Positions 9,796-18,300 of a stretch of DNA of 64,000 nucleotides are shown here, one piece after another. How positions within the stretch are numbered: the stretch's first letter is position 1; the number at the start of each line of letters is the position of its first letter. Under the pieces are notes generated by a model. The model worked only from the letters and a program-made list of their open reading frames with translations, did no database searches and was not told the origin of the DNA. The stretch is from Verrucomicrobiota bacterium (GTDB taxonomy: Bacteria; Verrucomicrobiota; Verrucomicrobiia; Chthoniobacterales; Terrimicrobiaceae): the NCBI GenBank assembly GCA_017305195.1, contig JAFKMU010000054.1, forward strand, positions 1 to 64,000. The letters are read 5' to 3'. The translations under genes were made by a program, and so were the position numbers.

Positions 9796-9966
9796 AAATC
9801 GGAATCCCTGATCCCGCTGGCGGAGACAACTTTGCAAGTCAGTCTCAATAAGCAGTTTTTTTGATAAATTCATGCACGAATTGGATTGTTAACTCCGCCC
9901 ATACTTAGGTAGAAGCAGGTGTCATCCCATCTCTCCCGAGTAAAGGATGGTACCAACAAACCAAAA

Positions 9967-10503
9967 ATGAAGAAAATCCTCTCCACTCTCGCTCTCGCGA
10001 TTCTCACGGCTTCCGCCGCGTTCGCTGGAACGGACAGCAAAAAAGTCGTAATCGCTCCTGTGCAGGAAGATCTCTTCCGCGCCGGTGAATTCCAGATCGA
10101 CGCCAGCTTCGCTGCACTGCTTGGCCGCTACAACGGTCACAATGCCAACGGAATCGGCGGCAATCTCGGATTGAACTACTTCATCACCCGCTACATCGGC
10201 ATCGGCGTTGACAACACTGTCGGCGGCTGGGTTGACTCCGGCAGAAATGGCGCCTTCGACAATCTCCAGGGCAACCTCATCCTCCGCTACCCGATCGAAA
10301 GCCTTCGCCTCGCTCCTTACGCCCTCGTCGGCGGCGGCGCGACTTGGAGCAAAGGCTTTGGCCAGGGCAACGGCAACGTCGGCGGTGGCCTCGAGTATCG
10401 TTTTACTCGCAACATCGGCACCTTCGTTGACTCCCGTTACATCTACGGCAACAACAGCCTCAACTCCAGCCTGACCCGCATCGGTCTGCGCTTCTCGTTC
10501 TAA
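9967..10503 (+). CDS. small outer-membrane beta-barrel protein
   Basis: 178 residues from the ATG at 9967, which begins a perfect signal peptide (MKKILSTLALAILTASAAFA). An in-frame GTG at 9919 would place 16 unlikely residues before it. The mature protein alternates polar and hydrophobic residues with many Gly and aromatic residues (GIGGNLGLNYFITRYIGIGV, APYALVGGGATWSKGFGQGN, VGGGLEYRFTRNIGTFVDSR) and ends in Phe (IGLRFSF), the typical C-terminal recognition signal of outer-membrane barrels. Length suits an eight-stranded OmpA/OmpW-like barrel. It is monocistronic, followed by a strong intrinsic terminator. Ligand and role cannot be inferred. Confidence 0.85.
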   Translation: MKKILSTLALAILTASAAFAGTDSKKVVIAPVQEDLFRAGEFQIDASFAALLGRYNGHNANGIGGNLGLNYFITRYIGIGVDNTVGGWVDSGRNGAFDNLQGNLILRYPIESLRLAPYALVGGGATWSKGFGQGNGNVGGGLEYRFTRNIGTFVDSRYIYGNNSLNSSLTRIGLRFSF

Positions 10504-10540
10504 AGAACGCGTAGCGTACTGTTAGTTCTCCTAGTTTTGG

Positions 10541-10571
10541 GGAGAGACCTTCGGGTCTCTCCTCTTTTTTT
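10541..10571 (+). terminator. intrinsic terminator of the barrel gene
   Basis: GGAGAGACC / GGTCTCTCC, a perfect 9-bp stem closed by a stable TTCG tetraloop and followed by TCTTTTTTT. It lies 38 bases after the stop codon. Confidence 0.95.
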
Positions 10572-10875
10572 GCCGGAATCCAGTGGATTCCCGGCCGGCA
10601 TCCGCGTCTCGTAACAAGGGTAGCATCAGGCCGCTCGGATTCCAGATGGTACTCGATCTGGGAAAGTCGATTGCCTTCCTCCATCTAGGTAGAAAGGACA
10701 TCCTCAGAAGAGGCTCAGAGTCCCATCGGGAAGAGACGCCGCCCGGAGGACGACACAACTACCGCTTGCGCGTCATCGCCCAATGCGGCTAACACAAAAA
10801 CATCAACAAATGACCTCGTCCCCATTTTTTGGCGGAGAGCCGAACATAGCAGCCCTTTGGCATGAGGCTCAAAAG
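10572..10875. other. non-coding stretch with one perfect palindrome
   Basis: No supportable gene here: a short open frame at 10583-10792 lacks a ribosome site and recognisable sequence. The only structure seen is a perfect 17-bp dyad, GGAATCCA-G-TGGATTCC (10575-10591), right after the terminator. Confidence 0.5.
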
Positions 10876-10950
10876 TGGAGCCGACGACGAGATTCGAACT
10901 CGTGACCTATCGATTACGAATCGATTGCACTACCACTGTGCTACGTCGGC
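10876..10950 (-). tRNA. tRNA-Thr (anticodon CGT)
   Basis: Read on the minus strand, all arms fold: 7-bp acceptor GCCGACG/CGTCGGC, D-stem GCAC/GTGC with AGTGGTA loop, anticodon stem ATCGA/TCGAT with loop TTCGTAA (anticodon CGT, reading ACG), T-stem ACGAG/CTCGT with loop TTCGAAT. Discriminator T followed by an encoded CCA (10876-10879). Confidence 0.97.
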
Positions 10951-11015
10951 AGGAGAGCCGATAAAGGAACTATAAATCCGGAAAGATCGCAATCAGATTC
11001 TGCCCTTTCCGACGC

Positions 11016-11049
11016 AAAAAAAGAGCCGTGGCTCGGAGAACCACGGCTC
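11016..11049 (-). terminator. intrinsic terminator of the rplM-rpsI operon
   Basis: On the minus strand GAGCCGTGG and CCACGGCTC form a perfect 9-bp stem (11023-11031 with 11041-11049) followed by seven T. It lies about 27 bases beyond the rpsI stop. Confidence 0.95.
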
Positions 11050-11075
11050 GTGAATTTCTTGGTAAACCTCGCGGA

Positions 11076-11462
11076 TTAACGCTTGGAGAACTGGAAGCGC
11101 TTGCGGGCGCCGGGCTGACCGGACTTTTTGCGCTCCTTCATGCGAGGATCGCGGGTCAGCATTCCCTCTTCGCGGAGCGGGCCGCGGAGGTTCTCGTCGG
11201 TCTGGAGCAGTGCGCGGCTGATGGCGAGACGCAGAGCGCCAGCCTGACCGGCAATGCCGCCACCCGAGGTCTTGGCCTCAAGATCAAAGCCGTGAACGGC
11301 GTTGGCGATCTCCAGGGGACGCAGAATGATGTTCTGCATCGAGAGGCTCGGGAAGTAATCGGTGAAATCCTTTCCGTTGACCTTGAAAGCTCCAGTGCCT
11401 TGACGAAGGCGGAGCTGGGCGATGGAGGTTTTGCGGCGGCCGGTTGCGGTAATTTCGGACAT
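11076..11462 (-). CDS. rpsI: 30S ribosomal protein S9
   Basis: 128 residues. The N-terminal ATGRRKTSIAQLRLRQGTGA, the central GGGIAGQAGALRLAISRALL and the basic tail RDPRMKERKKSGQPGARKRF ending QFSKR are diagnostic of S9, whose extended C-terminus reaches the P-site tRNA in the 30S subunit. It starts two bases after the rplM stop, the standard rplM-rpsI arrangement, and is followed by an intrinsic terminator. The operon is probably under growth-rate and ribosomal feedback control, though no operator is visible. Confidence 0.98.
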   Translation of the reverse strand: MSEITATGRRKTSIAQLRLRQGTGAFKVNGKDFTDYFPSLSMQNIILRPLEIANAVHGFDLEAKTSGGGIAGQAGALRLAISRALLQTDENLRGPLREEGMLTRDPRMKERKKSGQPGARKRFQFSKR

Positions 11463-11464
11463 GA

Positions 11465-11887
11465 TCAGGCGGTTTTCGGATTCTGGGCGGCGTGAGGATG
11501 CTCGGAGCCGCTGTAAACTTTCAGCTTGCGATAGACGCTGCTGCCGAGACGGTTATGAGGGATCATACCGCGGACAGCACGTTCGATAAGAAGCTCGGGA
11601 TGGCGCTCGCGGCGGGCGGAGAAAGTCTCGGACTTGTGACCGCCGACGTAACCGGAGAAGCTCATGTAGGTCTTCTGCACGTCTTTCTTGCCACCGATGC
11701 GAACCTTGTCGGCATTGATGACGACGACGAAATCACCCGTATCAACATGCGGGGTGAAAATAGCTTTGCCCTTGCCGCGCAAAAGGTTGGCGGCCTTCAC
11801 GGCCACATGGCCGAGATGCTGGTCAGCAGCGTCGATGATCCACCAATCGCGCTGGACCTCGCTCGCTTTTGCAGAAAATGTCTTCAT
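11465..11887 (-). CDS. rplM: 50S ribosomal protein L13
   Basis: 140 residues from the ATG at 11885-11887 (MKTFSAKASEVQRDWWIIDA). The family blocks HLGHVAVKAANLLRGKGKAI, DFVVVINADKVRIGGKK and RAVRGMIPHNRLGSSVYRKL are all present. A much longer open frame extends upstream on this strand but it is antisense to the ATP-grasp gene and unsupported; the chosen start matches the normal L13 N-terminus. An in-frame ATG nine residues earlier is a less likely alternative. First gene of the rplM-rpsI pair. Confidence 0.97.
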   Translation of the reverse strand: MKTFSAKASEVQRDWWIIDAADQHLGHVAVKAANLLRGKGKAIFTPHVDTGDFVVVINADKVRIGGKKDVQKTYMSFSGYVGGHKSETFSARRERHPELLIERAVRGMIPHNRLGSSVYRKLKVYSGSEHPHAAQNPKTA

Positions 11888-11998
11888 TTGGTACTTAAGA
11901 GAATCGGGGAGCATGCCCAAGGTTGCCTTTTCTGTCAAACGCAAAGAATCTTCATATTTCCTTGACCGGAAATTGCGTAAGGCCAAGCCTTCACCGCC

Positions 11999-14533
11999 GT
12001 GCAAAGTGTTGGTGCAAAGAATCCTTTCACGCATTGGCACGAGATCCAGGGAGACTCGGGGCAACTGCGTGAGGTGTATCGTCCTCTCTTTCAAAAGATG
12101 GATGAGCACACTCGCGGCGAGATCCGGGTGCTCGACGAACGCCTGGAGGCCACCATGCGCGAGATGGGCGCGACCTTTGACATTTCGCGCGAGCGTCCAT
12201 GGGGTCGCCGCCCCTGGTTTTGCGACCTCCTGCCCCAGATTTTTCGCCCCGAGGAATGGGCCCCGCTTGAGGAGGGATTCCGCCAGCGGCTGAAGGCCTT
12301 TGAGCTTTTTCTTCAGGATATTTACGGAAAGAAGGAAATCCTGCGCGGCGGCCTGCTTCCCGTACAGCCCGTGCTCGGCAGCGTCTTTTACCAGCGCGCA
12401 GCCTGTGGCTTGAAGCCGCCGGGCGATGCCTACCTGCACATCTCCGGTGCAGCCGTCTGCCGCCTGCCCAATGGCGAGCTCGGCATCAAGCACCACTATT
12501 TCAGCAACGCGTCCGGTATCTCGTACATGATCCAGAACAGGCGCGCCCTTGCCCGGGTGATTCCTCAGACGTTCCAGGATTTCAATGTGCGCCCGATTGC
12601 CGACTCTCCGGTCGACATGCTGGAGATGCTGCGCTCCTTTTCCGCCGATCCGGAGCCGACCGTGGTCCTGCTCTCTTCCGGCCCCGGGAGCGCGGTGTAC
12701 TCGGAGCACTGCTTCCTCGCCCGCAGGATGGGTATTCCCGTCGTACAGGGCAGCGATCTGCTGGTTCTGGACGATGCGGTGTACATCAAGACTGTCTCGG
12801 GGCTGGAAAAAGTGGAGGTGATCTATAGTCGCATCTCGGACCAGTGGCTCGACCCCATGGCCTTCCGCCGAGATTCTCTCCTTGGCGTACCCGGTCTCGT
12901 GCAGTGTATCCGCCAGGGCAGTGTCGCCGTGGTCAATGGCATCGGCTCGCAACTGGCCGACGATCGCGCCCTGCTTCCCCTCGCCCCGGCGATCATTCGC
13001 TACTACCTGAACGAAAACCCCATCCTTCGCGGCCTCTCGACTTTCTGGATGGGCGATATCGACCAGCGGGAGCACGTTCTCTCCGAGATCGAGGAGTACA
13101 CCATACGCGGCCTCAGCGGGGAAAAGATCTTCTATGGGGGCAATGGCCAGGCCCCGTCCCGGGCAGAGACCGAGGCGATACGCAAAGCCATCCTGCAAAA
13201 TCCCGGCGCCTATGTCGCCCAGCCGCAGGATTGCGATGCCTTGACGGTTACGTATCACGACGGCCGCAAGGTGGAGCGCCGCCAGGACCATATCCTATTT
13301 GCCCTGCGCAAACCGGACGGCGAATACGACATTTTCCCGGGCGCGCTCACCCGCGTCAGCACAGAGGACACCCCGTACACCGCCAACGAACTCGGTGGCG
13401 GCAGCAAGGACACCTGGGTGCTTTCGCATCCGGATTTTATCGAACCGCCTGAGAGTCGCGCCCCGATTCGCGAGACCACCATGCCGCCACAAAGCGTCAC
13501 CAGCCGCGTGGCAGAGTCGTTTTACTGGGTGGGCCGCTATCTGGAGCGGGCCAACAGCCTCGCTGTGATGATCGGAGTCATCGAGTCGCTGGAGCTTGAG
13601 GAACTCAACTCCACCGAACGGACCCTGTATCGCCCGGTCTGGAATCGCATCCTGCCGCCTCTGGAAAACCCGGGCACCGTGTCGCGACGCAACATCTCCA
13701 GCCCGGCGGGACGTTATCGACTCACCCTGGATCTCGACGAGCCGGATTCCGTAGTGCGCGCCGTTCTGCGCGCCGTCAGCAATGCGGAGTCGGTACTGGA
13801 GTGTGTCAGCATCGAGGCCTGGAGCGTGATCAGCGCCCTGCGCACCCGCTTCCAGCGCATCCGCTACCGACCCCGCCAGACCGACGAAGACCTCGCCACG
13901 AGCACGCGCAAATGCTGCGAATTGGTCACCCGGTCGACCCCCGAGTTCTTTGGCACTGCCCAGGCCACCATGCTGGCGGACGGCGGCTGGGCGTTCTGCG
14001 AGATCGGTCAATACCTTGAGCGGGCCATCATCACCGGCAACGCCATTCGCTCCATCATGCGCCCGATCGTCCGGCGCGGCACGAAGGCGGCTGCGGATCA
14101 TGAGACGGAGATCCGCCTGTCGGCCTTCCTGCGCCTGCTCAACAGCCGCGATATTTACCGGCGCGTCTTCCAGATGCGCATTGAGGCCGCGCCAGTACTT
14201 GAGCTGCTCTGGAACAATCCAGTCGCTCCTCGCTCGGTCACCCGGTGCCTGGAGGCCTGTGTGGCTCGTCTGCGCGATGAAGTCTCCCCGGCAACGAATC
14301 GCACCATCATCGCGATGGAGCAGCTTATACAAGATATCCGCCATACGGACTGGGAGGCCCTGGCCCGCGACGCGGAGAATGACCTCGGCGCGAAAAACGC
14401 CCTCCTAGACAAGCAGGAGGAGTTTCTCGACAAGACGCTCGACCTTCATCAGCTCATCTCGGATGGCTTTCTGAATCACCAGATTCAGATGAACCCGCAA
14501 TCGCAGCCCACTCTGTTTGGCCATGCTGTTTGA
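11999..14533 (+). CDS. fused circularly permuted ATP-grasp ligase and alpha-E domain protein
   Basis: 844 residues, GTG start. Residues 1 to about 490 are a circularly permuted type 2 ATP-grasp (DUF404/DUF407 type): WFCDLLPQIFRPEEWAPLEE, YLHISGAAVCRLPNGELGIK, YFSNASGISYMIQNR, and late blocks YVAQPQDCDALTV and DIFPGALTRVS. From about 495 an alpha-E domain (DUF403) follows: SRVAESFYWVGRYLERANSL to the helical C-terminus. Many genomes encode these as two adjacent genes; here they are one chain. Comparative work (Iyer, Aravind and colleagues on amidoligases) predicts that such ATP-grasps make amide bonds on a peptide or tag, with transglutaminase-fold partners acting as peptidases. The next three genes are exactly those partners and overlap it. 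The substrate is unknown. Confidence 0.92.
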   Translation: MQSVGAKNPFTHWHEIQGDSGQLREVYRPLFQKMDEHTRGEIRVLDERLEATMREMGATFDISRERPWGRRPWFCDLLPQIFRPEEWAPLEEGFRQRLKAFELFLQDIYGKKEILRGGLLPVQPVLGSVFYQRAACGLKPPGDAYLHISGAAVCRLPNGELGIKHHYFSNASGISYMIQNRRALARVIPQTFQDFNVRPIADSPVDMLEMLRSFSADPEPTVVLLSSGPGSAVYSEHCFLARRMGIPVVQGSDLLVLDDAVYIKTVSGLEKVEVIYSRISDQWLDPMAFRRDSLLGVPGLVQCIRQGSVAVVNGIGSQLADDRALLPLAPAIIRYYLNENPILRGLSTFWMGDIDQREHVLSEIEEYTIRGLSGEKIFYGGNGQAPSRAETEAIRKAILQNPGAYVAQPQDCDALTVTYHDGRKVERRQDHILFALRKPDGEYDIFPGALTRVSTEDTPYTANELGGGSKDTWVLSHPDFIEPPESRAPIRETTMPPQSVTSRVAESFYWVGRYLERANSLAVMIGVIESLELEELNSTERTLYRPVWNRILPPLENPGTVSRRNISSPAGRYRLTLDLDEPDSVVRAVLRAVSNAESVLECVSIEAWSVISALRTRFQRIRYRPRQTDEDLATSTRKCCELVTRSTPEFFGTAQATMLADGGWAFCEIGQYLERAIITGNAIRSIMRPIVRRGTKAAADHETEIRLSAFLRLLNSRDIYRRVFQMRIEAAPVLELLWNNPVAPRSVTRCLEACVARLRDEVSPATNRTIIAMEQLIQDIRHTDWEALARDAENDLGAKNALLDKQEEFLDKTLDLHQLISDGFLNHQIQMNPQSQPTLFGHAV

Positions 14534-15398
14534 GATCACCCATCGCACCGACTACCGCTACGGGCGCGCGGCCAGCGAGGCCTATATCGAGGCCCGCCTG
14601 ACGCCGCCGTCGCTCCCCGGGCAGGAGGTCGTCGATCATTCCATCCAGTTCCTTCCGGATGCGAAGGTCTCGGGCTACGTCGACTATTTCGGCAACCATG
14701 TGACCTTTTACTCGATGACGCTCCGTCACGAGCGCCTGTCGATCGTTCATCGCTCGACCATTCGAACCTCGGAGGTGACGCATTCCGAAGCCGCGCTAGG
14801 GGTCAGCGTGGCCGAAGCCCGGCAAATCTTTACCTCCAAGCTCACCGACCTCTTTGACTATCTCCAGCCGACTGCAGCTGTACCTACAGGCGGCCCCGCG
14901 ATGGAATGGGCCAGCAAGTTTTTCCCGGCCGATCTGCCTCTGGGAGATGGTCTGGAGGACCTGAACAAGGCCATTTATGAGAAGTTCGAGTATCGCTCCG
15001 GCAGCACGGACAACTCGACACCGCTTCACACGGTCTGGAAGCAAAAGGCCGGCGTGTGCCAGGATTTTTCCCACGTCATGCTCAGCGTGCTGCGTACTGC
15101 GGGTATTCCCGCCCGGTATGTCTGCGGCTATATCGAATCTGATCCGCCGAAAAACGGTGATGGATCGGCCGCGCTGGTCGGCTCGATCGCCACTCACGCA
15201 TGGGTGGAGGCCATGACACCCGGCATGAAATGGATCGCGCTCGATCCCACCAACAACCAATGGTGCGGAGTTCGCCACGTCACCATGGCGTACGGAAGAG
15301 ATTTTGAGGACGCCGCCCCCGTGCGGGGCACCTTCAAGGCGTCAGGGTCACAACAAATGAAGGTAAAAGTCACCATGAGGAGGCTGAGTGAAAAATGA
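14523..15398 (+). CDS. transglutaminase-like cysteine peptidase (first of two)
   Basis: 291 residues; the ATG at 14523 lies inside the last codons of the ATP-grasp gene (11-bp overlap). An N-terminal beta domain typical of bacterial transglutaminase-like proteins (FEITHRTDYRYGRAASEAYI) precedes the papain-like core. The catalytic triad is visible: Cys179 in KAGVCQDFSHVML, His225 in IATHAWVEA and Asp241 in WIALDPTNNQ. Proteins of this type are predicted thiol peptidases or transamidases acting on products of the neighbouring ATP-grasp. No signal peptide, so cytoplasmic. Confidence 0.93.
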   Translation: MLFEITHRTDYRYGRAASEAYIEARLTPPSLPGQEVVDHSIQFLPDAKVSGYVDYFGNHVTFYSMTLRHERLSIVHRSTIRTSEVTHSEAALGVSVAEARQIFTSKLTDLFDYLQPTAAVPTGGPAMEWASKFFPADLPLGDGLEDLNKAIYEKFEYRSGSTDNSTPLHTVWKQKAGVCQDFSHVMLSVLRTAGIPARYVCGYIESDPPKNGDGSAALVGSIATHAWVEAMTPGMKWIALDPTNNQWCGVRHVTMAYGRDFEDAAPVRGTFKASGSQQMKVKVTMRRLSEK

Positions 15399-16249
15399 TC
15401 GAGATCGAGATACGCTATGAGGCGACGTATCAGTATGAAGACACAGCCAGTTTCTCCCCTCACCTCGTCAGATTGCTGCCGCGCAACGGATTTGCGGTAA
15501 GGACGGACCGGTCAAAGATCACGACGAATGAGGGGACCGATGTCCAGTACCGGCAGGACATCTTCGACAATCTCGTCGCCTACTGCTTTTATCCGAAGGA
15601 ACTGGATCACCTGACCTACAAGCTCGAGCTCGATCTCCGGCTGGAGGAGAAAAATCCCTTCCACTTCCTGCTGGCCACCCACGCGCTTAACGTGCCCTTC
15701 AACTACACGCCGGAAGAGGCATCGGTTCTTTCCGCCTACATCACGCCTCGCCAGGCGCTCGGTCCCATCCCCGAAGCCCTGGATCGCCCCACGAAGGAAA
15801 TCCCAACGGTGGATTGGCTCGTCGGGCTGAACTCCTGGCTGCATGAGAACATTGAGTACGAGCGCCGGGACGAAGGCGAGGCCTACGCCCCGGAGCAAAC
15901 CCTGGCGCTGATGAAGGGTTCCTGTCGCGACTATGCCGTGCTCGCGGCCGAGGTCCTGCGCCACCATGGCCTCGCGGCCCGGCTCGTCAGCGGATTCAGT
16001 TGGGAGGAAGAAACTCCGGAAGAAGACCGTCGGGCGGAAAATGCCCTTCACGCCTGGGTGGAAACCTACCTGCCGGGCGCCGGTTGGGTGGGCATCGATC
16101 CGACGAACGGAATTTTTTGCGGCCATCACTTCATCGCCACGGCGGTTGGCCTCACTCCTGCTCATATCGCTCCCGTACACGGCCATTACTATGGCAAGAA
16201 GACCATCAATAGCACTTTGACCACCAACCTCAGCATCCGTCGCAAATGA
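15395..16249 (+). CDS. transglutaminase-like cysteine peptidase (second of two)
   Basis: 284 residues, overlapping the previous gene by ATGA. Same architecture as its neighbour: beta N-terminal domain (IRYEATYQYEDTASFSPHLV) then core with Cys177 in MKGSCRDYAVLAAEVLR, His219 in ALHAWVETYLPGAGW and Asp235 in GIDPTNG. The two paralogues differ strongly outside the catalytic blocks, so they probably act on different bonds or form a heteromer rather than being a recent duplication. Cytoplasmic; the next gene overlaps it again. Confidence 0.93.
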   Translation: MIEIEIRYEATYQYEDTASFSPHLVRLLPRNGFAVRTDRSKITTNEGTDVQYRQDIFDNLVAYCFYPKELDHLTYKLELDLRLEEKNPFHFLLATHALNVPFNYTPEEASVLSAYITPRQALGPIPEALDRPTKEIPTVDWLVGLNSWLHENIEYERRDEGEAYAPEQTLALMKGSCRDYAVLAAEVLRHHGLAARLVSGFSWEEETPEEDRRAENALHAWVETYLPGAGWVGIDPTNGIFCGHHFIATAVGLTPAHIAPVHGHYYGKKTINSTLTTNLSIRRK

Positions 16250-18264
16250 TCTCCCCCTGGATGAACGAAGCGGCGGCCCGCGCCGAAAAGACGCTGGCCG
16301 ATCATGGAATCCGGTTCACCATCGGGGGTGAGCCGACATTCATTCCCAACGACCCGCAAGGCGCCGAGTGGAGCTACTCCGCCGTCGGACCGACCAAGCT
16401 CGGCTATGCAAAGCGATTTGCCGACGAGTTGATGAAGGATCGTTGCGCGGGAGCCGCCCGGTTTTACTGCCCGGGCAAGCTGTATCCCGGTGAAACCAAC
16501 CCCCGCTGGGTCGTGCGATTGATTTCAAACCGCGATGGTTCGCCCGTGTTTCGACTGCCGAAACGCGGCAAGGCCCTTACACCCTCCAGCCTCCAGGATT
16601 TCGCCGATGCCTTGGCCAGGGAACTCGGGGTGCCGTCGCACTGGATCGGATTCACTGATCCCAATGGCAGCGGCATCGAGGTGCTCGTCATGCCCCTGGA
16701 TCACGATGGCTCCATCTGGCGGTCCGCCCGCTGGCCACTGCCGAAGGGTGAGCGCAAGCTCTCCACCGCCGAGGGACCGGCTGGCCTGCGCCTTCCGCTT
16801 CACCGCATGCCTCCCGGCCTCCCGCGCCGTGTTCTGTGTATCGACCGTCAAGGCGGCACGATCTCGATCTTCGTTCCGCCACTCCTGCAAAACGCCTTCC
16901 TGCACTTGCTCGGGGCAACCGAGCACGCGGCAAAATCACAGGGCATCGCCGATCTGGAATTCCACGGCTACACGCCGCAGGATGACGAGGGCAAGTGGTC
17001 TGTGCTCGGTCTCGCCGCCGATCCGGGTGTACTCGAGATCAATCTCCCCCCCTGCGAATCCTGGCAGGCCTATGCCGAGTGGATGGAGGAACTCTTTGCC
17101 TCCGGGCATCGCGCCGGCATGCGCACGTGGAAGGAGAGTCCCTGGGATCACCCGCAAGGCAGCGGCGGTGGCAATCATCTGCTCTGGGGCGGCCCCAGCC
17201 TGGATGAGCATCCGTTCTTCACCCGCCCCATGTGGCTTGCCAACGTCCTTCGCTACTGGCAGCACCATCCCTCGCTCGCGTATCTTTTCACCGGCTGCTA
17301 TGTCGGCGCATCATCCCAGGCGCCGCGCCCGGATGAATCTGCTCGTGATCTCTACGACATCGACATGGCGTACACGTTCATCGAGTCGCTATCCGAGGGA
17401 GACCACCGCAGCCTCATCAATGAAACGCTGCGCCATATCCAGATCGACGTCACGGGCAACTCGCATCGCAGCGAGATCAGTCTGGACAAGTTTTGGAACA
17501 CGGCCTTCCCCTCCGGCATGCTCGGACTCATCGAATTTCGCGCCATTGAAGCGTTGCCGAGATCGGAATGGTCATCAGCCATCGCCTTGCTCTGGTCATG
17601 CCTCGCGTCCCACCTGCTGGAAAATCCGCCCAAGCGTTCGCTGAAGCGGCTGAGCACCAAGCTCCACGACGAGTATTTCCTGCCCCACCGTCTCTGGGAC
17701 GACCTGGAAGAGATTTTCACCGACCTGGAGAAAGCCGGATACAAACTCGATCGCGAAACCTACCGCGAGATCTGGGACTGGAGATTTCCCGTCCTGCTGC
17801 AGTGGAGGTCCGGTCGCACCGACCTTACCGTGCGCAAGGCGCTGGAGAGCTGGCCGCTGCTCAGTGAGACGCCGGTGGAAGGCGGAACAACGAGCCGATT
17901 CGTCGATACCTCGATGCAACGACTGGAGTTTCTCGCATCGCCCAGCTTTAGCAGTCAATACGAGGTGTACGTCGCAGGGCGGCCGCTTCCGCTGGTCGCC
18001 CAGCCGGACGAAACATCACTCGCGGGCCTGCGCTACCGGCGCACGAACCTCTATCCCTCGCTCCACCCTGGCATCCCCACCCAGCTTCCGCTGGCGGTCA
18101 CCATCGTGAACCGCAAAAACGGACGCGCCGTGGCGGAGTTTGTGATGGGCGTGGATGAGATTGATTTCACACCCTTGGATAAACCGGGGCTCACCGCTCT
18201 CGGCGGCAAGCCATGCCGTGGCGGCCGCAGGGGAGATCTCACCTGCGACCTGCGACTGGCTTAA
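16246..18264 (+). CDS. DUF2126 family protein, partner of ATP-grasp/transglutaminase operon
   Basis: 672 residues, overlapping the previous gene by ATGA. Family marks: IRFTIGGEPTFIPNDPQGAE at the N-terminus, ARFYCPGKLYPGETNPRW, and central WDHPQGSGGGNHLLWGGPS and RPMWLANVLRYWQHHPSLAY. In other bacteria DUF2126 is often fused behind a transglutaminase domain; here it is separate, giving two stand-alone transglutaminases plus DUF2126. It resembles a divergent glutamine-synthetase/amidoligase-like partner in context, but no catalytic residues can be named with confidence. Last gene of the operon; followed by a hairpin. Confidence 0.9.
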   Translation: MISPWMNEAAARAEKTLADHGIRFTIGGEPTFIPNDPQGAEWSYSAVGPTKLGYAKRFADELMKDRCAGAARFYCPGKLYPGETNPRWVVRLISNRDGSPVFRLPKRGKALTPSSLQDFADALARELGVPSHWIGFTDPNGSGIEVLVMPLDHDGSIWRSARWPLPKGERKLSTAEGPAGLRLPLHRMPPGLPRRVLCIDRQGGTISIFVPPLLQNAFLHLLGATEHAAKSQGIADLEFHGYTPQDDEGKWSVLGLAADPGVLEINLPPCESWQAYAEWMEELFASGHRAGMRTWKESPWDHPQGSGGGNHLLWGGPSLDEHPFFTRPMWLANVLRYWQHHPSLAYLFTGCYVGASSQAPRPDESARDLYDIDMAYTFIESLSEGDHRSLINETLRHIQIDVTGNSHRSEISLDKFWNTAFPSGMLGLIEFRAIEALPRSEWSSAIALLWSCLASHLLENPPKRSLKRLSTKLHDEYFLPHRLWDDLEEIFTDLEKAGYKLDRETYREIWDWRFPVLLQWRSGRTDLTVRKALESWPLLSETPVEGGTTSRFVDTSMQRLEFLASPSFSSQYEVYVAGRPLPLVAQPDETSLAGLRYRRTNLYPSLHPGIPTQLPLAVTIVNRKNGRAVAEFVMGVDEIDFTPLDKPGLTALGGKPCRGGRRGDLTCDLRLA

Positions 18265-18275
18265 AAGGAATCGTG

Positions 18276-18300
18276 CGGGACAGGTTTAGTACCTGTCCCG
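18276..18300. terminator. bidirectional hairpin between converging DUF2126 gene and deaD
   Basis: CGGGACAGGT / ACCTGTCCCG, a perfect 10-bp stem with a TTAGT loop. On the minus strand it includes the last codons and stop of deaD. No T-tract on either side, so termination efficiency is uncertain. Confidence 0.55.

Noticed and set aside
10583..10792. Possible 69-residue gene between terminator and tRNA
   Set aside because: No ribosome site, no similarity recognised, no conserved context.
11465..13291. 608-residue minus-strand frame ending in L13
   Set aside because: Only its last 140 codons resemble a protein (L13); the rest is antisense to the well-supported ATP-grasp gene.
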